DNA of 64,000 nucleotides from Chlorogloea sp. CCALA 695 (lineage in GTDB: Bacteria > Cyanobacteriota > Cyanobacteriia > Cyanobacteriales > Chroococcidiopsidaceae). The stretch lies in assembly GCF_003003885.1 (NCBI RefSeq), contig NZ_PVWN01000004.1, forward strand, positions 1-64,000. The letters run 5' to 3'. Numbering within the stretch: position 1 is the stretch's first letter; every line of letters starts with the position of its first letter. The notes below the pieces were generated by a model. That model saw only the letters and a program-made list of their open reading frames with translations, was not told where the DNA came from and did no database searches. Of the stretch, positions 1 to 9,849 are shown in pieces. A program made the position numbers and the translations under genes.

Positions 1-184
1 TCTGACAACGTTCAGGGGTTTAAAGTGCTGCCCCATCGTTGGGTAGTAGAACGAACGGTTGCTTGGTTAGGTCGCTAGTGAAAGCATAATTTACGCTGCC
101 ATGCTCCGTTTGATGCTAACCGCCTTGGCATCAAACGGAGCAAACCTGTCCTCTTACCTAAAATACCTTACAAACACGCTCTAA
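1..184 (+). pseudogene. IS5-family transposase, C-terminal remnant with internal deletion
   Basis: The first frame reads PHRWVVERTVAWLGR and then stops at 76-78, which is the typical C-terminal DDE-region signature of IS5-type transposases (RWVVERTFAWLGR). A different frame, from about 74 to the stop at 182-184, reads SESIIYAAMLRLML, which is the usual continuation of the same family. The residues normally found between WLGR and SESIIYAAM are missing, so a small out-of-frame deletion lies near 74-80. The 5' part is beyond the window edge. The string TACAAACACGCTC near 170-181 may be the inner side of the right end of the element. It cannot encode an active transposase as it stands. Confidence 0.8.
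102..142. repeat. 15-bp perfect inverted repeat in the transposase remnant
   Basis: TGCTCCGTTTGATGC at 102-116 is matched by its exact reverse complement at 128-142, with an 11-nt spacer. It lies within the decayed transposase reading frame just before the probable right end of the IS. There is no T-run after it, so it is not a typical intrinsic terminator. It could be a subterminal structure of the IS or a small inverted duplication. Confidence 0.7.
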
Positions 185-269
185 GTTTTGTGAACTATAA
201 CCAAGATTAATCACAATTGTTAGGATTGAACCTAGTAAGAGATCGCAGTTTTTAAAGTAAGTATTTTCT

Positions 270-821
270 ATGCTAATCCGCCCAAATTTAGCCGCAATAG
301 TAGCAATTGTAAGTATTTCAGTAATTGCGCCTGAAATTGCGCGATCAGTACAGTTAAGAGATGGAACCGTATCTTTTGTTCAACAGCCCCGTTTGGTAGC
401 AACCGCAACGTCAATACAAGATACAAATGCTTGGGGTTCAACTTACTACTTCACCATTGACTTACCGCAAAATGCTGGAGAACCCTTGCAAACAGTTACG
501 TTTAACCAGCATGAAGGGGTAGATAATATTCGTTTCGACCTTAAAGATACCCGTGCTTTTGTAGGAACGCGCCGCCGCCGAGGGGAAAATATTAGTTTGG
601 GCGCAGTCACTAGAGATAAAGAAACGCGGACTGTTACTGTACTATTTAATCCGCCAGTCACTCCAGGAAAGACAATTACAATTGGTCTGCGTCCGGTGCA
701 AAATCCTTTTTCGTCAGGAGTTTACTTGTTTGGTGTCAAAGCTTTTCCTGTAGGAGCAAAAACGGCTGGACAATTTATGGGTTATGGACGGCTGCAATTT
801 TACGGCGATTTATTTGATTAA
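270..821 (+). CDS. DUF2808 domain protein, secreted
   Basis: This 183-residue protein starts with a signal peptide: a hydrophobic stretch at residues 7-22 followed by a likely cleavage near IARS-VQL. The rest matches the cyanobacterial DUF2808 family, with the pattern YYFTIDLPQNAGEPLQTV, a basic RRRR segment near the middle, and FNPPVTPGKTITIGLRPV near the end. The biochemical role of DUF2808 is not known; it is presumed periplasmic or extracellular. The stop codon overlaps the 3' end of the convergent recN gene by 12 nt. A second DUF2808 protein lies at 30478-31011, but the two are only distantly similar. Confidence 0.85.
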   Translation: MLIRPNLAAIVAIVSISVIAPEIARSVQLRDGTVSFVQQPRLVATATSIQDTNAWGSTYYFTIDLPQNAGEPLQTVTFNQHEGVDNIRFDLKDTRAFVGTRRRRGENISLGAVTRDKETRTVTVLFNPPVTPGKTITIGLRPVQNPFSSGVYLFGVKAFPVGAKTAGQFMGYGRLQFYGDLFD

Positions 822-2540
822 CTTAGCTTGGCGTAAATGGGCAGCTTGAGCTAACAAAGAATCCGCAAACGCGATCGCTTCCGTTTGAGATTGTCCACTA
901 GCTAAGGTGGCTAATTCTTCTCGGCGCGTAGAAAAATTATCTAAGGCTTTGACGCGCACCACTGTGCGAATATCCGCATCTGTAGAGGCATCAAGAGCTT
1001 GTTTGTCAACGCGAAAATGCCGATCAGCCATTGCTGCAATTAAAGGCTGGTGAGTGACGCATAATACTTGTTGGCGATCGCTTAGTTGATGCAATTTTTC
1101 GGCGATCGCATTTGCCACTTTTCCCGATACACCAACATCAATTTCATCAAAAATCAAAGTTCCTACGGGATCGGAGCTAGAAAAGCAAGACTTGAGAGCT
1201 AATAAAAAACGGCTCATTTCGCCCCCGGAAGCAACTTCCGTAAGCGGTTGCAAAGGTTCGCCAGGGTTGGCGCTAAATAAAAACATAACGCGATCACCTC
1301 CCATCGCTGAAACTGTAGTTTGTTCAATAGCAACTTGAAACTTTACTTTATCCATTGCCAAGGGTTTAAGCTGAATTAGTAGCTTTTCTTCCATTCGAGC
1401 GGCGGTAGTTTGGCGCAGTTTAGTTAATTTATCTACTGTTTGCATCAGCTTGGCGTAACAAAGTTGTTCGCGTTGTTCCATTGCTTCAATCGAGTGTTCG
1501 CCACCGTCGATTTCTGCTAATTCCCCCTGGACGCGGTCGTAATAAGCGATGACTTCTACTAGGGTGGGCCCGTACTTGCGGCAAATTTGTTTTAATTCAC
1601 GAATTCGCTCCTCAACTTCCTCTAAGCGCTGCGGATCGGCTTCTAAAGCATCTCCATAAACGTGGATTTGTCTTCCTACTTCCCCGACAGTAGCCAAAGC
1701 TTCGGAAATTGCCTCTAACAACGGCTGCAACTGAGAATCGTACTGAACCATGTCTATTAAAACTGATTCAGCATTTCCTAGCAAATCTGCCGCCGCTAAA
1801 CCATCGTTATCGTTTTGGTACACCGCCTGATAAACCTTGTAGCTCAATTGTTGTAATTCCACTACATGACTAAGACGCTGGCTTTCTTGTTCTAAAAGTT
1901 CAACTTCATCAGGAGCGCTTAAATTTGCCGCCCCTAATTCTTGGAATTGATACTTAAGCAAGTCTAATTGCTGCAAACGCTGGCGATCGCACTGGCGGCG
2001 TTTTTCTAAGTTTGTTTTTGCTTCTTGATACTCTGCAAACAGCTTCGATACAATTTCCCGCTCTTTAAAATGCGCTTCGCCACCGTAAAGATCCAACCAT
2101 TGCCTAACTTGCGCTGATTGTCCGACTTGTACAGTTTGTCCTTGGGCGGTAATTTCAACCAATAAGCCGCGCAACTGCGTCATTACCTGACGATTGACTA
2201 ATACACCGTTTACTCGCGTGCGACTGCGAAGACTACCACTACTAGCATTCATTTCTCGACTGCAAACTAGCGTTTCTTCATCAATTAGCTCAATTTCTTG
2301 CTCTACTAACCAAGCCGCCAAAGAGCGGTTTAACTTAAACGTAGCCTCTACCATTGACCGATTTGAGCCTGTACGGATAACGCGGCTAGAAACTTTACCC
2401 CCTAAAGCTGCATCAATCGCATCTAAAATAATTGATTTTCCCGCCCCTGTCTCTCCCGTCAGCACGTTTAAACCCGCGCCAAACTCCAGATTCAGCCGAT
2501 CAATCAAAGCAAAATTTTCAATTAAAAGGGATAAAAGCAT
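810..2540 (-). CDS. recN: DNA repair protein RecN
   Basis: This 576-residue SMC-like ATPase takes part in repair of DNA double-strand breaks by recombination. The N-terminus carries IENFALIDRLNLEF and the Walker A motif GETGAGKS at residues 29-36. Long coiled-coil arms fill the middle. The C-terminal half has the ABC signature region EVASGGEMSRFLLALK, Walker B TLIFDEIDVGVSG and the switch VLCVTHQP. The length is normal for RecN. It is monocistronic here and convergent with the DUF2808 gene. Confidence 0.96.
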   Translation of the reverse strand: MLLSLLIENFALIDRLNLEFGAGLNVLTGETGAGKSIILDAIDAALGGKVSSRVIRTGSNRSMVEATFKLNRSLAAWLVEQEIELIDEETLVCSREMNASSGSLRSRTRVNGVLVNRQVMTQLRGLLVEITAQGQTVQVGQSAQVRQWLDLYGGEAHFKEREIVSKLFAEYQEAKTNLEKRRQCDRQRLQQLDLLKYQFQELGAANLSAPDEVELLEQESQRLSHVVELQQLSYKVYQAVYQNDNDGLAAADLLGNAESVLIDMVQYDSQLQPLLEAISEALATVGEVGRQIHVYGDALEADPQRLEEVEERIRELKQICRKYGPTLVEVIAYYDRVQGELAEIDGGEHSIEAMEQREQLCYAKLMQTVDKLTKLRQTTAARMEEKLLIQLKPLAMDKVKFQVAIEQTTVSAMGGDRVMFLFSANPGEPLQPLTEVASGGEMSRFLLALKSCFSSSDPVGTLIFDEIDVGVSGKVANAIAEKLHQLSDRQQVLCVTHQPLIAAMADRHFRVDKQALDASTDADIRTVVRVKALDNFSTRREELATLASGQSQTEAIAFADSLLAQAAHLRQAKLIK

Positions 2541-2723
2541 AAAAACTTAATTCACGTCAGGTTAGATGCCAAAAATAGCCAGTTTGATAGACACTTTTAG
2601 TTTAGTGCTTCTTAATCTAGTACATCCATACTTGTGTATCGTTACTAAACAATAAAGATTAAACTGTTGATGTACAGGCAATTTTTAAACAAATTACTAT
2701 CGCCAACTTAAGAATATTTCCAA

Positions 2724-5363
2724 ATGCAGCCTACCGATCCTAACAAGTTCACAGACAAAGCTTGGGACGCAATTGTCAAGTCCCAAGATATAGCCCGAAG
2801 TTTTTTGCAACAGCAGCTAGATGTAGAACATTTAATATTGGCACTGTTAGAACCGAACGAATTGGGCGATCGCATATTAACTAAGGCTGGGATCGAACTT
2901 AGCCGCTTTCAACAACAACTTGATGCTTTCACCCAGCGCCAGCCCAAAATTGGCAAAAGCGAACAACTTTTCCTAGGGCGGAGTTTAGACCTATTGCTCG
3001 ACCGCGCAGAGGCAGCTAGAGCGAAGATGGAAGACGAATTTATCTCCATCGAACACATACTTTTAGGCTTAGTTCAAGACGATCGCATTGGTCGCCGTTT
3101 GTATAAAACTTTCAACCTCGACACGGCAAAATTAGAATCCGCAATTAAATCTGTCCGAGGTAGCCAAAAAGTTACCGATCAAACTCCTGAATCGCGCTAC
3201 CAAGCTTTAGAAAAGTTTGGGCAAGATTTAACAGAACAAGCAAAAAGTGGCAAACTTGACCCCGTAATTGGTAGAGATGAAGAAATTAGACGGGTAATTC
3301 AAGTATTGTCAAGGCGTAGTAAGAATAATCCTGTATTAATTGGCGAACCTGGGGTTGGTAAAACTGCGATCGCCGAAGGGTTAGCCCAAAGGATAATTAA
3401 TGGTGATGTTCCCGAAAATCTCAAAAATCGGCAACTAATTTCTCTAGAGATGGGTAGCTTAATTGCTGGGGCTAAATATCGCGGAGAATTTGAAGATCGT
3501 TTGCGATCGGTACTCAAAGAAGTTACCGAATCTAATGGGCAAATTGTCCTATTTATCGACGAATTACACACCGTTGTAGGTGCGGGAGCAGGTCAAGGGA
3601 CAATGGACGCGGGAAACTTGCTTAAACCCATGCTGGCGCGGGGAGAATTACGTTGTATTGGTGCAACAACCTTAGACGAGTACCGTAAGTATATTGAAAA
3701 AGATGCCGCTTTAGAGCGCCGATTTCAGCAAGTATTTGTCAAAGAACCAACAGTTGAAACAACAATTTCTATTTTGCGCGGCTTAAAACAACGCTACGAA
3801 GTGCATCATAGTGTCAAAATTACCGATTCCTCTCTAGTAGCAGCCGCTACCCTATCTAATCGTTATATTAGCGATCGCTTTTTGCCCGATAAAGCAATAG
3901 ACTTAGTAGACGAAGCCGCCGCCCAACTAAAAATGGAAATTACTTCTAAACCCTCAGAATTAGAAGCAATTGATCGGCGGATTATGCAGCTAGAAATGGA
4001 AAAACTATCATTAGCTGGAGAAGATCAACGCGCCGTCACTACCAAAGAGAGATTAGATCGAATCCAGCAAGAAATCGCTAGTTTAAGCGAAAAACAGCAG
4101 GAATTTAACAATCAATGGCAAGGCGAAAAACAGATATTAGATGCTATTAGCACCTTGAAAAAAGAAGAAGATTCTTTGCGAGTTCAAATTGAGCAAGCCG
4201 AACGCGCCTACGACTTAAATACTGCCGCTCAGTTAAAGTATGGGCAATTAGAAGGAGTCCAACACGAGCGCGAAGCTACTGAAGCGAAGTTATTAGAAAT
4301 TCAAACCCAAGGTGCTACCCTGCTGCGCGAAGAAGTCACCGAAGCAGACATCGCAGAAATTGTCGCCAAATGGACAGGTATACCTGTAAATCGCCTGTTA
4401 GAATCCGAGCGCCAAAAACTCCTCCAACTAGAAAGCCATTTACATCAACGAGTAATTGGTCAAACAGAGGCTGTAGAAGCCGTTGCCGCCGCCATCCGCC
4501 GCGCCCGTGCCGGGATGAAAGATCCCGGTCGCCCCATTGGTTCATTCCTCTTTATGGGCCCTACAGGAGTAGGTAAAACTGAGTTAGCCCGCGCTTTGGC
4601 ACAATTTTTATTTGATGCTGACGATGCTTTAGTGCGTTTAGATATGTCCGAATACATGGAGAAACACTCCGTATCGCGCTTAGTCGGAGCGCCTCCAGGA
4701 TATGTAGGCTACGAAGAAGGCGGTCAATTATCCGAAGCGGTACGCCGTCGTCCTTATTCTGTCGTGTTATTAGACGAAGTAGAAAAAGCCCATCCCGATG
4801 TCTTCAACATTTTATTGCAAGTGTTAGACGATGGACGGATTACAGATTCTCAAGGTAGGACGGTAGATTTTCGCAACTCTGTAATTGTGATGACTAGCAA
4901 TATCGGTAGCGAACATATCTTAGATGTAGCAGGAGACGATCGCAAATATGACCAAATGCAGACCAAAGTATTAGAAGCCTTGCGATCGCATTTTCGCCCT
5001 GAATTTCTTAATCGTGTTGATGATATTATTCTGTTTCATACCCTCAACCGCAGCGAACTCAGGCAAATTGTCGCTATCCAAATCAAGCGCGTAATGAATC
5101 TTTTAGCCGACCAAAAAATCAGCCTAGAATTATCCTCCACCGCTTTAGACTTCTTAGCTGAAGCGGGTTATGACCCCGTTTATGGCGCTCGTCCCCTAAA
5201 AAGAGCAATTCAAAAGCAAATTGAAAACCCTCTAGCTACTAAGCTTTTGGAAAATACCTTTACTGAGGGCGATACTATTCTTGTAGATTATACTGACAGT
5301 AGTTTGACCTTTAATCGCCATATCCCTGTTAGCCTACCTAAAAAAGCTAAATTAGCTAAGTAA
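2724..5363 (+). CDS. clpB: ATP-dependent chaperone ClpB
   Basis: This 879-residue Hsp100 disaggregase extracts polypeptides from aggregates together with DnaK. Visible parts in order are the Clp N-domain (about residues 5-145), the first AAA domain with Walker A GEPGVGKT at 207-214 and Walker [13 protein letters not shown], the coiled-coil middle domain (about 410-530) that separates ClpB from ClpA and ClpC, and the second AAA domain with Walker A GPTGVGKT at 612-619 and sensor-2 [10 protein letters not shown]. No IGF/IGL ClpP-binding loop is apparent, as expected. Cyanobacteria usually have two ClpB forms; which one this is cannot be settled by reading. Confidence 0.97.
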   Translation: MQPTDPNKFTDKAWDAIVKSQDIARSFLQQQLDVEHLILALLEPNELGDRILTKAGIELSRFQQQLDAFTQRQPKIGKSEQLFLGRSLDLLLDRAEAARAKMEDEFISIEHILLGLVQDDRIGRRLYKTFNLDTAKLESAIKSVRGSQKVTDQTPESRYQALEKFGQDLTEQAKSGKLDPVIGRDEEIRRVIQVLSRRSKNNPVLIGEPGVGKTAIAEGLAQRIINGDVPENLKNRQLISLEMGSLIAGAKYRGEFEDRLRSVLKEVTESNGQIVLFIDELHTVVGAGAGQGTMDAGNLLKPMLARGELRCIGATTLDEYRKYIEKDAALERRFQQVFVKEPTVETTISILRGLKQRYEVHHSVKITDSSLVAAATLSNRYISDRFLPDKAIDLVDEAAAQLKMEITSKPSELEAIDRRIMQLEMEKLSLAGEDQRAVTTKERLDRIQQEIASLSEKQQEFNNQWQGEKQILDAISTLKKEEDSLRVQIEQAERAYDLNTAAQLKYGQLEGVQHEREATEAKLLEIQTQGATLLREEVTEADIAEIVAKWTGIPVNRLLESERQKLLQLESHLHQRVIGQTEAVEAVAAAIRRARAGMKDPGRPIGSFLFMGPTGVGKTELARALAQFLFDADDALVRLDMSEYMEKHSVSRLVGAPPGYVGYEEGGQLSEAVRRRPYSVVLLDEVEKAHPDVFNILLQVLDDGRITDSQGRTVDFRNSVIVMTSNIGSEHILDVAGDDRKYDQMQTKVLEALRSHFRPEFLNRVDDIILFHTLNRSELRQIVAIQIKRVMNLLADQKISLELSSTALDFLAEAGYDPVYGARPLKRAIQKQIENPLATKLLENTFTEGDTILVDYTDSSLTFNRHIPVSLPKKAKLAK

Positions 5364-5665
5364 AACAGTAATCGCCCATTACAAACCTAGGGTAATCGCT
5401 CTAGGTTCGTAGTAATTCTCTCTTAAGATAGATGTTGCTCGTTTATTGAGAAACCCTATCTCTGATTTGACATCGGATTTTTATGAGTATAAAATAGTAC
5501 TTGATAATCACGGAAAACTCGCCCCTAACATTAATCGTTAATAAAGCCCGTTTTTTGTTTGAATAAACAAAGTTTTATAGATTACTTAAGTAATTAAACA
5601 ATTTAGTACAGTAATTTTTACCCCAAGATCGTTGTCTTTTTTTATGTAGTTTGAGGAGTAACGAA
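5364..5665. other. Intergenic region clpB to polysaccharide locus, with small hairpin
   Basis: This 302-nt stretch is AT-rich. A 7-bp inverted repeat, AACCTAG at 5384-5390 and CTAGGTT at 5401-5407, lies 20 nt after the clpB stop. It may act as a weak terminator, but no T-run follows. The promoter of the polysaccharide locus should lie here; I cannot point to a convincing -35/-10 pair. Confidence 0.35.
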
Positions 5666-7087
5666 ATGACCGATAGCATGAATATTCCAAAAGTCTTGCG
5701 AAAATCTGAAGTAGACCAAGAACACGGACAACTTTATTTATTATTGGGATTACTAGCCAACCTAAGTATATGGGGTATAGCTTTCTTATACTTAAAGTTT
5801 GTTGTGCCTACTTATGTAAGCGAATCAGCAATCAGTTTACCTAGTTTGACATCAACAGGCAAAGTAAACCTTCCCGGAATTGGGGAAGCAAGTTTTCAAG
5901 ATTCATCTCCTTATGATAGTACCACGCGTGACCCTAGAGAAAATTATAAATTTTTGGGTTTAAGCGAACCCGTATTAAAAGCCGCCGCCACCAAAATGAA
6001 TATCCCTTTAGGGGAGTTTGATAAGCCGCAGATCAAGATTTTAGACAACACAACTATTATCGAAATTAGACTCAAAGGTTCTACTCCAGAAGAGGCACGC
6101 AATAAATCCTTAGTTTTCTATCAAGCCTTTGAAGAAAAGCTCGATGAATTAAGAATACAAGAAGCTATTAGACGAGATGTAGGGGTAAAAACCGCCCTAA
6201 ATTCTTCCCAAAAAAAATTAGAGATTGCTCAAGAGCGACTTTCCAATTACAGAGCCGAATCTGGCTTAACTTCAGACGAGCAAATCAAAGAGCTAACGAG
6301 CAATGTAGAGCAATTACGCAAGCAACGCGCCGAATTAATAGCGCAACAACAGCAAGCAGATGGTCGTTCGCGAGAACTATCAGGTAATTTAAAAATATCC
6401 TCAAATCAAGCAACCGAAGCTTTTGCTTTACAAAGCGATCAACAATTTCAGCAAAACTTAAAAAATTATAGTGAAACCAGCGTTAATTTGGAAGTCTTAG
6501 GAGCCAAATTTCTGCCTAGTCACCCCACAATGGTTGCAGAAAGAGCTAAACGAGACGCAGCTAGAAACGCCTTGTTAGCCCGCAGTAAATCCATATTAGG
6601 ACGACCCATTAGTCTAACAAATCTACAACAATTTAGCCTTGGCAGTGGGGGCTACGCTTCGGCGAGGGAAGATTTATCCCAGCAGGTAATTACCGCTCAA
6701 GTAGACCAACAAGGGCTTAAAGTTCAAACCCAAGAACTAGATAGACAAATCCTGTTGTTTGAAACTCGACTAAAAAATATGGCAAAGCAGGATGCAACTT
6801 TAAGCAATCTCAAGCGCAATACCCAAGTTGCCGAAGCCATCTTTTCTGCCAATTTAACTAAATTAGATATTAACAAATCAAATATAGTTGGTTCTTACCC
6901 GTTAGTTCAAGTAATTACCGAACCTAGTTTGTCTGAGAAGCCTATTACACCTAACAAACCTCTAGCTTTGGCTGGGGCAATTTTAGGTTCGCTTTTATCA
7001 ACAACGGGCATACTATTATACTGGCTGCGCGATCGCCGCAAAAACAACACCAAGCACATCAGAAGATCGAGCAATGAAACGATATAA
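5666..7087 (+). CDS. Wzz/GumC-family polysaccharide chain-length or co-polymerase protein
   Basis: This 473-residue inner-membrane protein probably controls polymer length or export of an exopolysaccharide. It has one N-terminal membrane segment (about 23-46), a large periplasmic part with long coiled coils (about 165-300 and 340-400), and a proline-rich stretch (EPSLSEKPITPNKP) leading into a C-terminal membrane segment (about 432-453). The start at 5666 is chosen because AGGAG at 5654-5658 sits 7 nt upstream; a TTG at 5651 would overlap that site. No cytoplasmic BY-kinase domain follows, so any kinase must be encoded elsewhere. It is the first gene of the locus. A short stretch near 6648-6668, coding for GGYASARED, resembles cyanobacterial dispersed repeats. 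Confidence 0.85.
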   Translation: MTDSMNIPKVLRKSEVDQEHGQLYLLLGLLANLSIWGIAFLYLKFVVPTYVSESAISLPSLTSTGKVNLPGIGEASFQDSSPYDSTTRDPRENYKFLGLSEPVLKAAATKMNIPLGEFDKPQIKILDNTTIIEIRLKGSTPEEARNKSLVFYQAFEEKLDELRIQEAIRRDVGVKTALNSSQKKLEIAQERLSNYRAESGLTSDEQIKELTSNVEQLRKQRAELIAQQQQADGRSRELSGNLKISSNQATEAFALQSDQQFQQNLKNYSETSVNLEVLGAKFLPSHPTMVAERAKRDAARNALLARSKSILGRPISLTNLQQFSLGSGGYASAREDLSQQVITAQVDQQGLKVQTQELDRQILLFETRLKNMAKQDATLSNLKRNTQVAEAIFSANLTKLDINKSNIVGSYPLVQVITEPSLSEKPITPNKPLALAGAILGSLLSTTGILLYWLRDRRKNNTKHIRRSSNETI

Positions 7088-7154
7088 AGTGAAATTTAAC
7101 AGCTAAAAGTTGGCGTTAAACTGCTCTTTTAAAAACTATTAAGATTGCCTGTGG

Positions 7155-7191
7155 GCGATAGCGCAAGCGCGCCCGGTAACGGGCTTCGCAC
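7155..7191. repeat. Dispersed GC-rich repeat (GCGATAGCGCAAGCGCGC type)
   Basis: The stretch GCGATAGCGCAAGCGCGC followed by GGGCTTCGC lies between the GumC-like gene and the membrane protein gene. The same word is seen at 41866-41904 inside a coding sequence. It is much richer in G and C than its surroundings and has internal dyad symmetry (GCGCAAGCGC; CCGGTAACGG). This is a known kind of cyanobacterial interspersed palindromic repeat. Confidence 0.65.
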
Positions 7192-7232
7192 TTTTTGACA
7201 GCATTCATTTTTTGCCCTTAGCTATTATCAAG

Positions 7233-8492
7233 ATGAAGCCACAAAACTTTCCTGAACAAATTATTTGGTACTCCTTAATTGGAACTTACGGCTTTTATGT
7301 TATTGGTGGTGTATATATATTAGGCCCAGTAATTGCCTGGATATTATTGGCGTACTTAGGTAAAAAATTATGGGAGCAAGATGATACAACCCCAGTCAGT
7401 GAAAAAATCCATATTCCTATGATTATTTGGTTATGGGTAGTGGGAATGCTAGTGCAAGAAGTCGCTCTAATTATGGGACACTTAGATTTTAATTTTAGCA
7501 CCGCCGAATTGCTCAAATCTTCTATTGGTTGGGCTAAAGGTTGGGCTTTATTAAGTATATTTCCATTAATTAGTTGCTTACCAATTCGCCCCCAGTTACT
7601 CTACCGAGGCGCTTGTATAGTTTGCTTTCAAACTTTACTATTTGTCCCTATTTTTATCTTGGCTTATTTTCTCCACTGGCCTAATCAACTTTACGTTTCT
7701 CCATTACAAATTGTTGGCGGCCCATCTCCAGACTTTTTTGCCTTTAATTTTTATGAAATTGATGCCGATAATGGTCAACCTCGGTGGAGATTATTTACAC
7801 CTTGGGCCCCTGCTTTAGGCTTTATAGGTAACATTTATTTTATTCTGGCTTTACAAGAAAAAGATCCTAAATGGCGTTGGAGTGGAATTATTGGCAGTAT
7901 TGTCATGTGTTTAATTTCTGTATCTAGACTTGGGATGCTCAATTTATTAGTTATATCTTCGGCAACTTGGGGTCTAACAAATTTATCTCGCCCTATTTAT
8001 TTAATACTATTAGGTTTTCTATCAACGATAGGCTCTATTATTGGCCCTTCAGCTATGGAATCTTTTGGTATATTTTGGGATAAATTTAACTCTGCTAGAG
8101 CAAGTTCATCAAGTGTACGTGACTCTTTAAAGAGAATTGCTTTAGAACGGTTTAAAGAAGCTCCTATTTGGGGTCATGGAGCAGTAGAAAAAGGGCCTCA
8201 CTTAGTGCAGTTTATGTATATTGGCTCCCATAGCACTTTTTATGGAGTACTATTTATTAAAGGTATTGTTGGATTTTTTGCTTTCGTGATTCCGTTAAGT
8301 TTTAGCTTTTTAGATTTGCTCATCAAAGGTCAAAAAAGTGCGATCGCAAAAGCTGGCTTAAGTATAGTTTTACTCTTAATTTCTTACTCTTTTGCCGAAA
8401 ATTTAGAGTTTTTAGCCTACGTATTTTGGCCCGGTCTTGTTATGATGGGTCTTGGTTTTAAAGAGCAATCTTTAAAGCAAAGTATACCCTAG
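7233..8492 (+). CDS. O-antigen polymerase/ligase-like membrane protein
   Basis: This protein of about 419 residues has around ten hydrophobic segments. A larger loop before the C-terminal membrane segments contains GHGAVEKGPHLVQFMYIGSHSTFYGVLFIKG in two pieces (GHGAVEKG; GSHSTFYGVLFIKG), a pattern seen in Wzy/WaaL-type proteins near the catalytic periplasmic loop. It is therefore likely to polymerise or ligate the lipid-linked repeat units. The ATG at 7233 is preferred to an in-frame TTG at 7212; neither has a strong ribosome binding site. It sits between the GumC-like protein and a GT4 transferase, which fits a Wzx/Wzy pathway. Family membership is inferred from topology and this motif only. 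Confidence 0.65.
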   Translation: MKPQNFPEQIIWYSLIGTYGFYVIGGVYILGPVIAWILLAYLGKKLWEQDDTTPVSEKIHIPMIIWLWVVGMLVQEVALIMGHLDFNFSTAELLKSSIGWAKGWALLSIFPLISCLPIRPQLLYRGACIVCFQTLLFVPIFILAYFLHWPNQLYVSPLQIVGGPSPDFFAFNFYEIDADNGQPRWRLFTPWAPALGFIGNIYFILALQEKDPKWRWSGIIGSIVMCLISVSRLGMLNLLVISSATWGLTNLSRPIYLILLGFLSTIGSIIGPSAMESFGIFWDKFNSARASSSSVRDSLKRIALERFKEAPIWGHGAVEKGPHLVQFMYIGSHSTFYGVLFIKGIVGFFAFVIPLSFSFLDLLIKGQKSAIAKAGLSIVLLLISYSFAENLEFLAYVFWPGLVMMGLGFKEQSLKQSIP

Positions 8493-8642
8493 TAATTAAA
8501 TTAGGAGCTTAGGAAATTAAGTCTTAGCTGCCTAAGCAAGTAATTACATATTTATATACGATAAATATTTTTTAAACTTAGCATTAATCCAACAAAAACT
8601 ATTTTGATAAGCTGTTATTAAATAATTGCTGAAATATAACAT

Positions 8643-9791
8643 ATGTCTAAAAAACCTCGCATCAGTTTATTTTTACTCGATCTTCCCTGTGGTGGCGTTG
8701 AGCAAGTTACAGTCAACCTTGCTCAAGGGTTTCTCAATCGCGGTTTAGCAGTAGACTTAGTTCTAGCTAGAGCTACGGGTGCTTTTCTAGCCAAGCTATC
8801 GCCCCAAGTACGATTGATCGATCTCAAAGCTGGGCCCACATGGTCTAAATTTACCAACCTTGGCGATTACCTGCGAACAATTGCAAGTTTACCCGGATTA
8901 GCACGCTACTTAAAACAAGAACAGCCCATTGCTTTATTATCCGCCAAAGATCACGCCAATATTGCCGCTATTTGGGCTAAACAGTTTGCCAAAGTATCAA
9001 CCCAAGTATTAATTAGTGTTCATGTTCCCCCCTCTAAAACTTCCCTAGATGGCAGCAGTGGGAAATTTATGCCTTTTATAGTTCGCCGGGTGTATCCAAA
9101 AGCTGACCAAATTGTAGCCGTATCTCATGGAGTCGCAGGAGATATGTCTGGTAGTCTAAAACTGCCTTTAGAAAAAATTAAGGTAATCTACAATCCGGTA
9201 ATCACCTCTGAACTATTGCAAAAATCAAAGGAATCCATAACTCATCCTTGGTTTGTCTCTAAAGAAATGCCCATCATCTTAGGTGTAGGCAGACTGACGC
9301 AGCAAAAAGACTTTACTACTTTGATTAAATCTTTTGCCTTAGTTCGCAAACAAAAGGTATGCCGTTTAGTTATTTTAGGTGATGGCGAACAAAAGCCCCA
9401 ACTTGAAAGCTTAATCAACCAGCTAGGGTTACAAAACGATGTCAGCTTGCCAGGGCTTACAGACAATCCTTATGCTTATATGGCTCAATCAGATGTCTTT
9501 ATCCTTTCCTCCGCCTGGGAAGGGTTAGGAAATGTGTTAATTGAGGCTTTAGCAGTAGGTACGCCAGTAGTTTCCACAGACTGCCCAAGCGGGCCGAGGG
9601 AGATCCTCCAAAATGGGCGTTTGGGCCCGCTAGTTCCGGTGGGAGACGCGATCGCCCTAGCTAAATCTATATTAAAGGTACTTAGTCAACCAAAACGTGT
9701 TTTTGCCCCAGAAGATACCAAGCTGTTTACTCTAGAGGTGGCAGCAAGTAATTATTTGGCTGCTGTCAAAGCTGATAATTTTGTTTATTAA
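8643..9791 (+). CDS. Glycosyltransferase family 4
   Basis: This 382-residue GT-B enzyme probably adds a sugar to the lipid-linked exopolysaccharide repeat unit. The N-terminal Rossmann-like half has LPCGGVEQVTVNLAQGF, the usual acceptor-side glycine loop. The C-terminal half has the GT4 core ILGVGRLTQQKDFTTLI, LVILGDGEQKPQLE, and SSAWEGLGNVLIEALAVG with the E-x7-E nucleotide-sugar motif (E in WEGLGNVLIEAL). Its length is typical. The sugar specificity cannot be read from the sequence. It is separated by about 150 nt from the gene before and 58 nt from the flippase gene after. Confidence 0.92.
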   Translation: MSKKPRISLFLLDLPCGGVEQVTVNLAQGFLNRGLAVDLVLARATGAFLAKLSPQVRLIDLKAGPTWSKFTNLGDYLRTIASLPGLARYLKQEQPIALLSAKDHANIAAIWAKQFAKVSTQVLISVHVPPSKTSLDGSSGKFMPFIVRRVYPKADQIVAVSHGVAGDMSGSLKLPLEKIKVIYNPVITSELLQKSKESITHPWFVSKEMPIILGVGRLTQQKDFTTLIKSFALVRKQKVCRLVILGDGEQKPQLESLINQLGLQNDVSLPGLTDNPYAYMAQSDVFILSSAWEGLGNVLIEALAVGTPVVSTDCPSGPREILQNGRLGPLVPVGDAIALAKSILKVLSQPKRVFAPEDTKLFTLEVAASNYLAAVKADNFVY

Positions 9792-9849
9792 TAGATAGCA
9801 TCATCGGATTGAATTTTTTCAAGATGCCAAATTAAAATACGCATATTTA

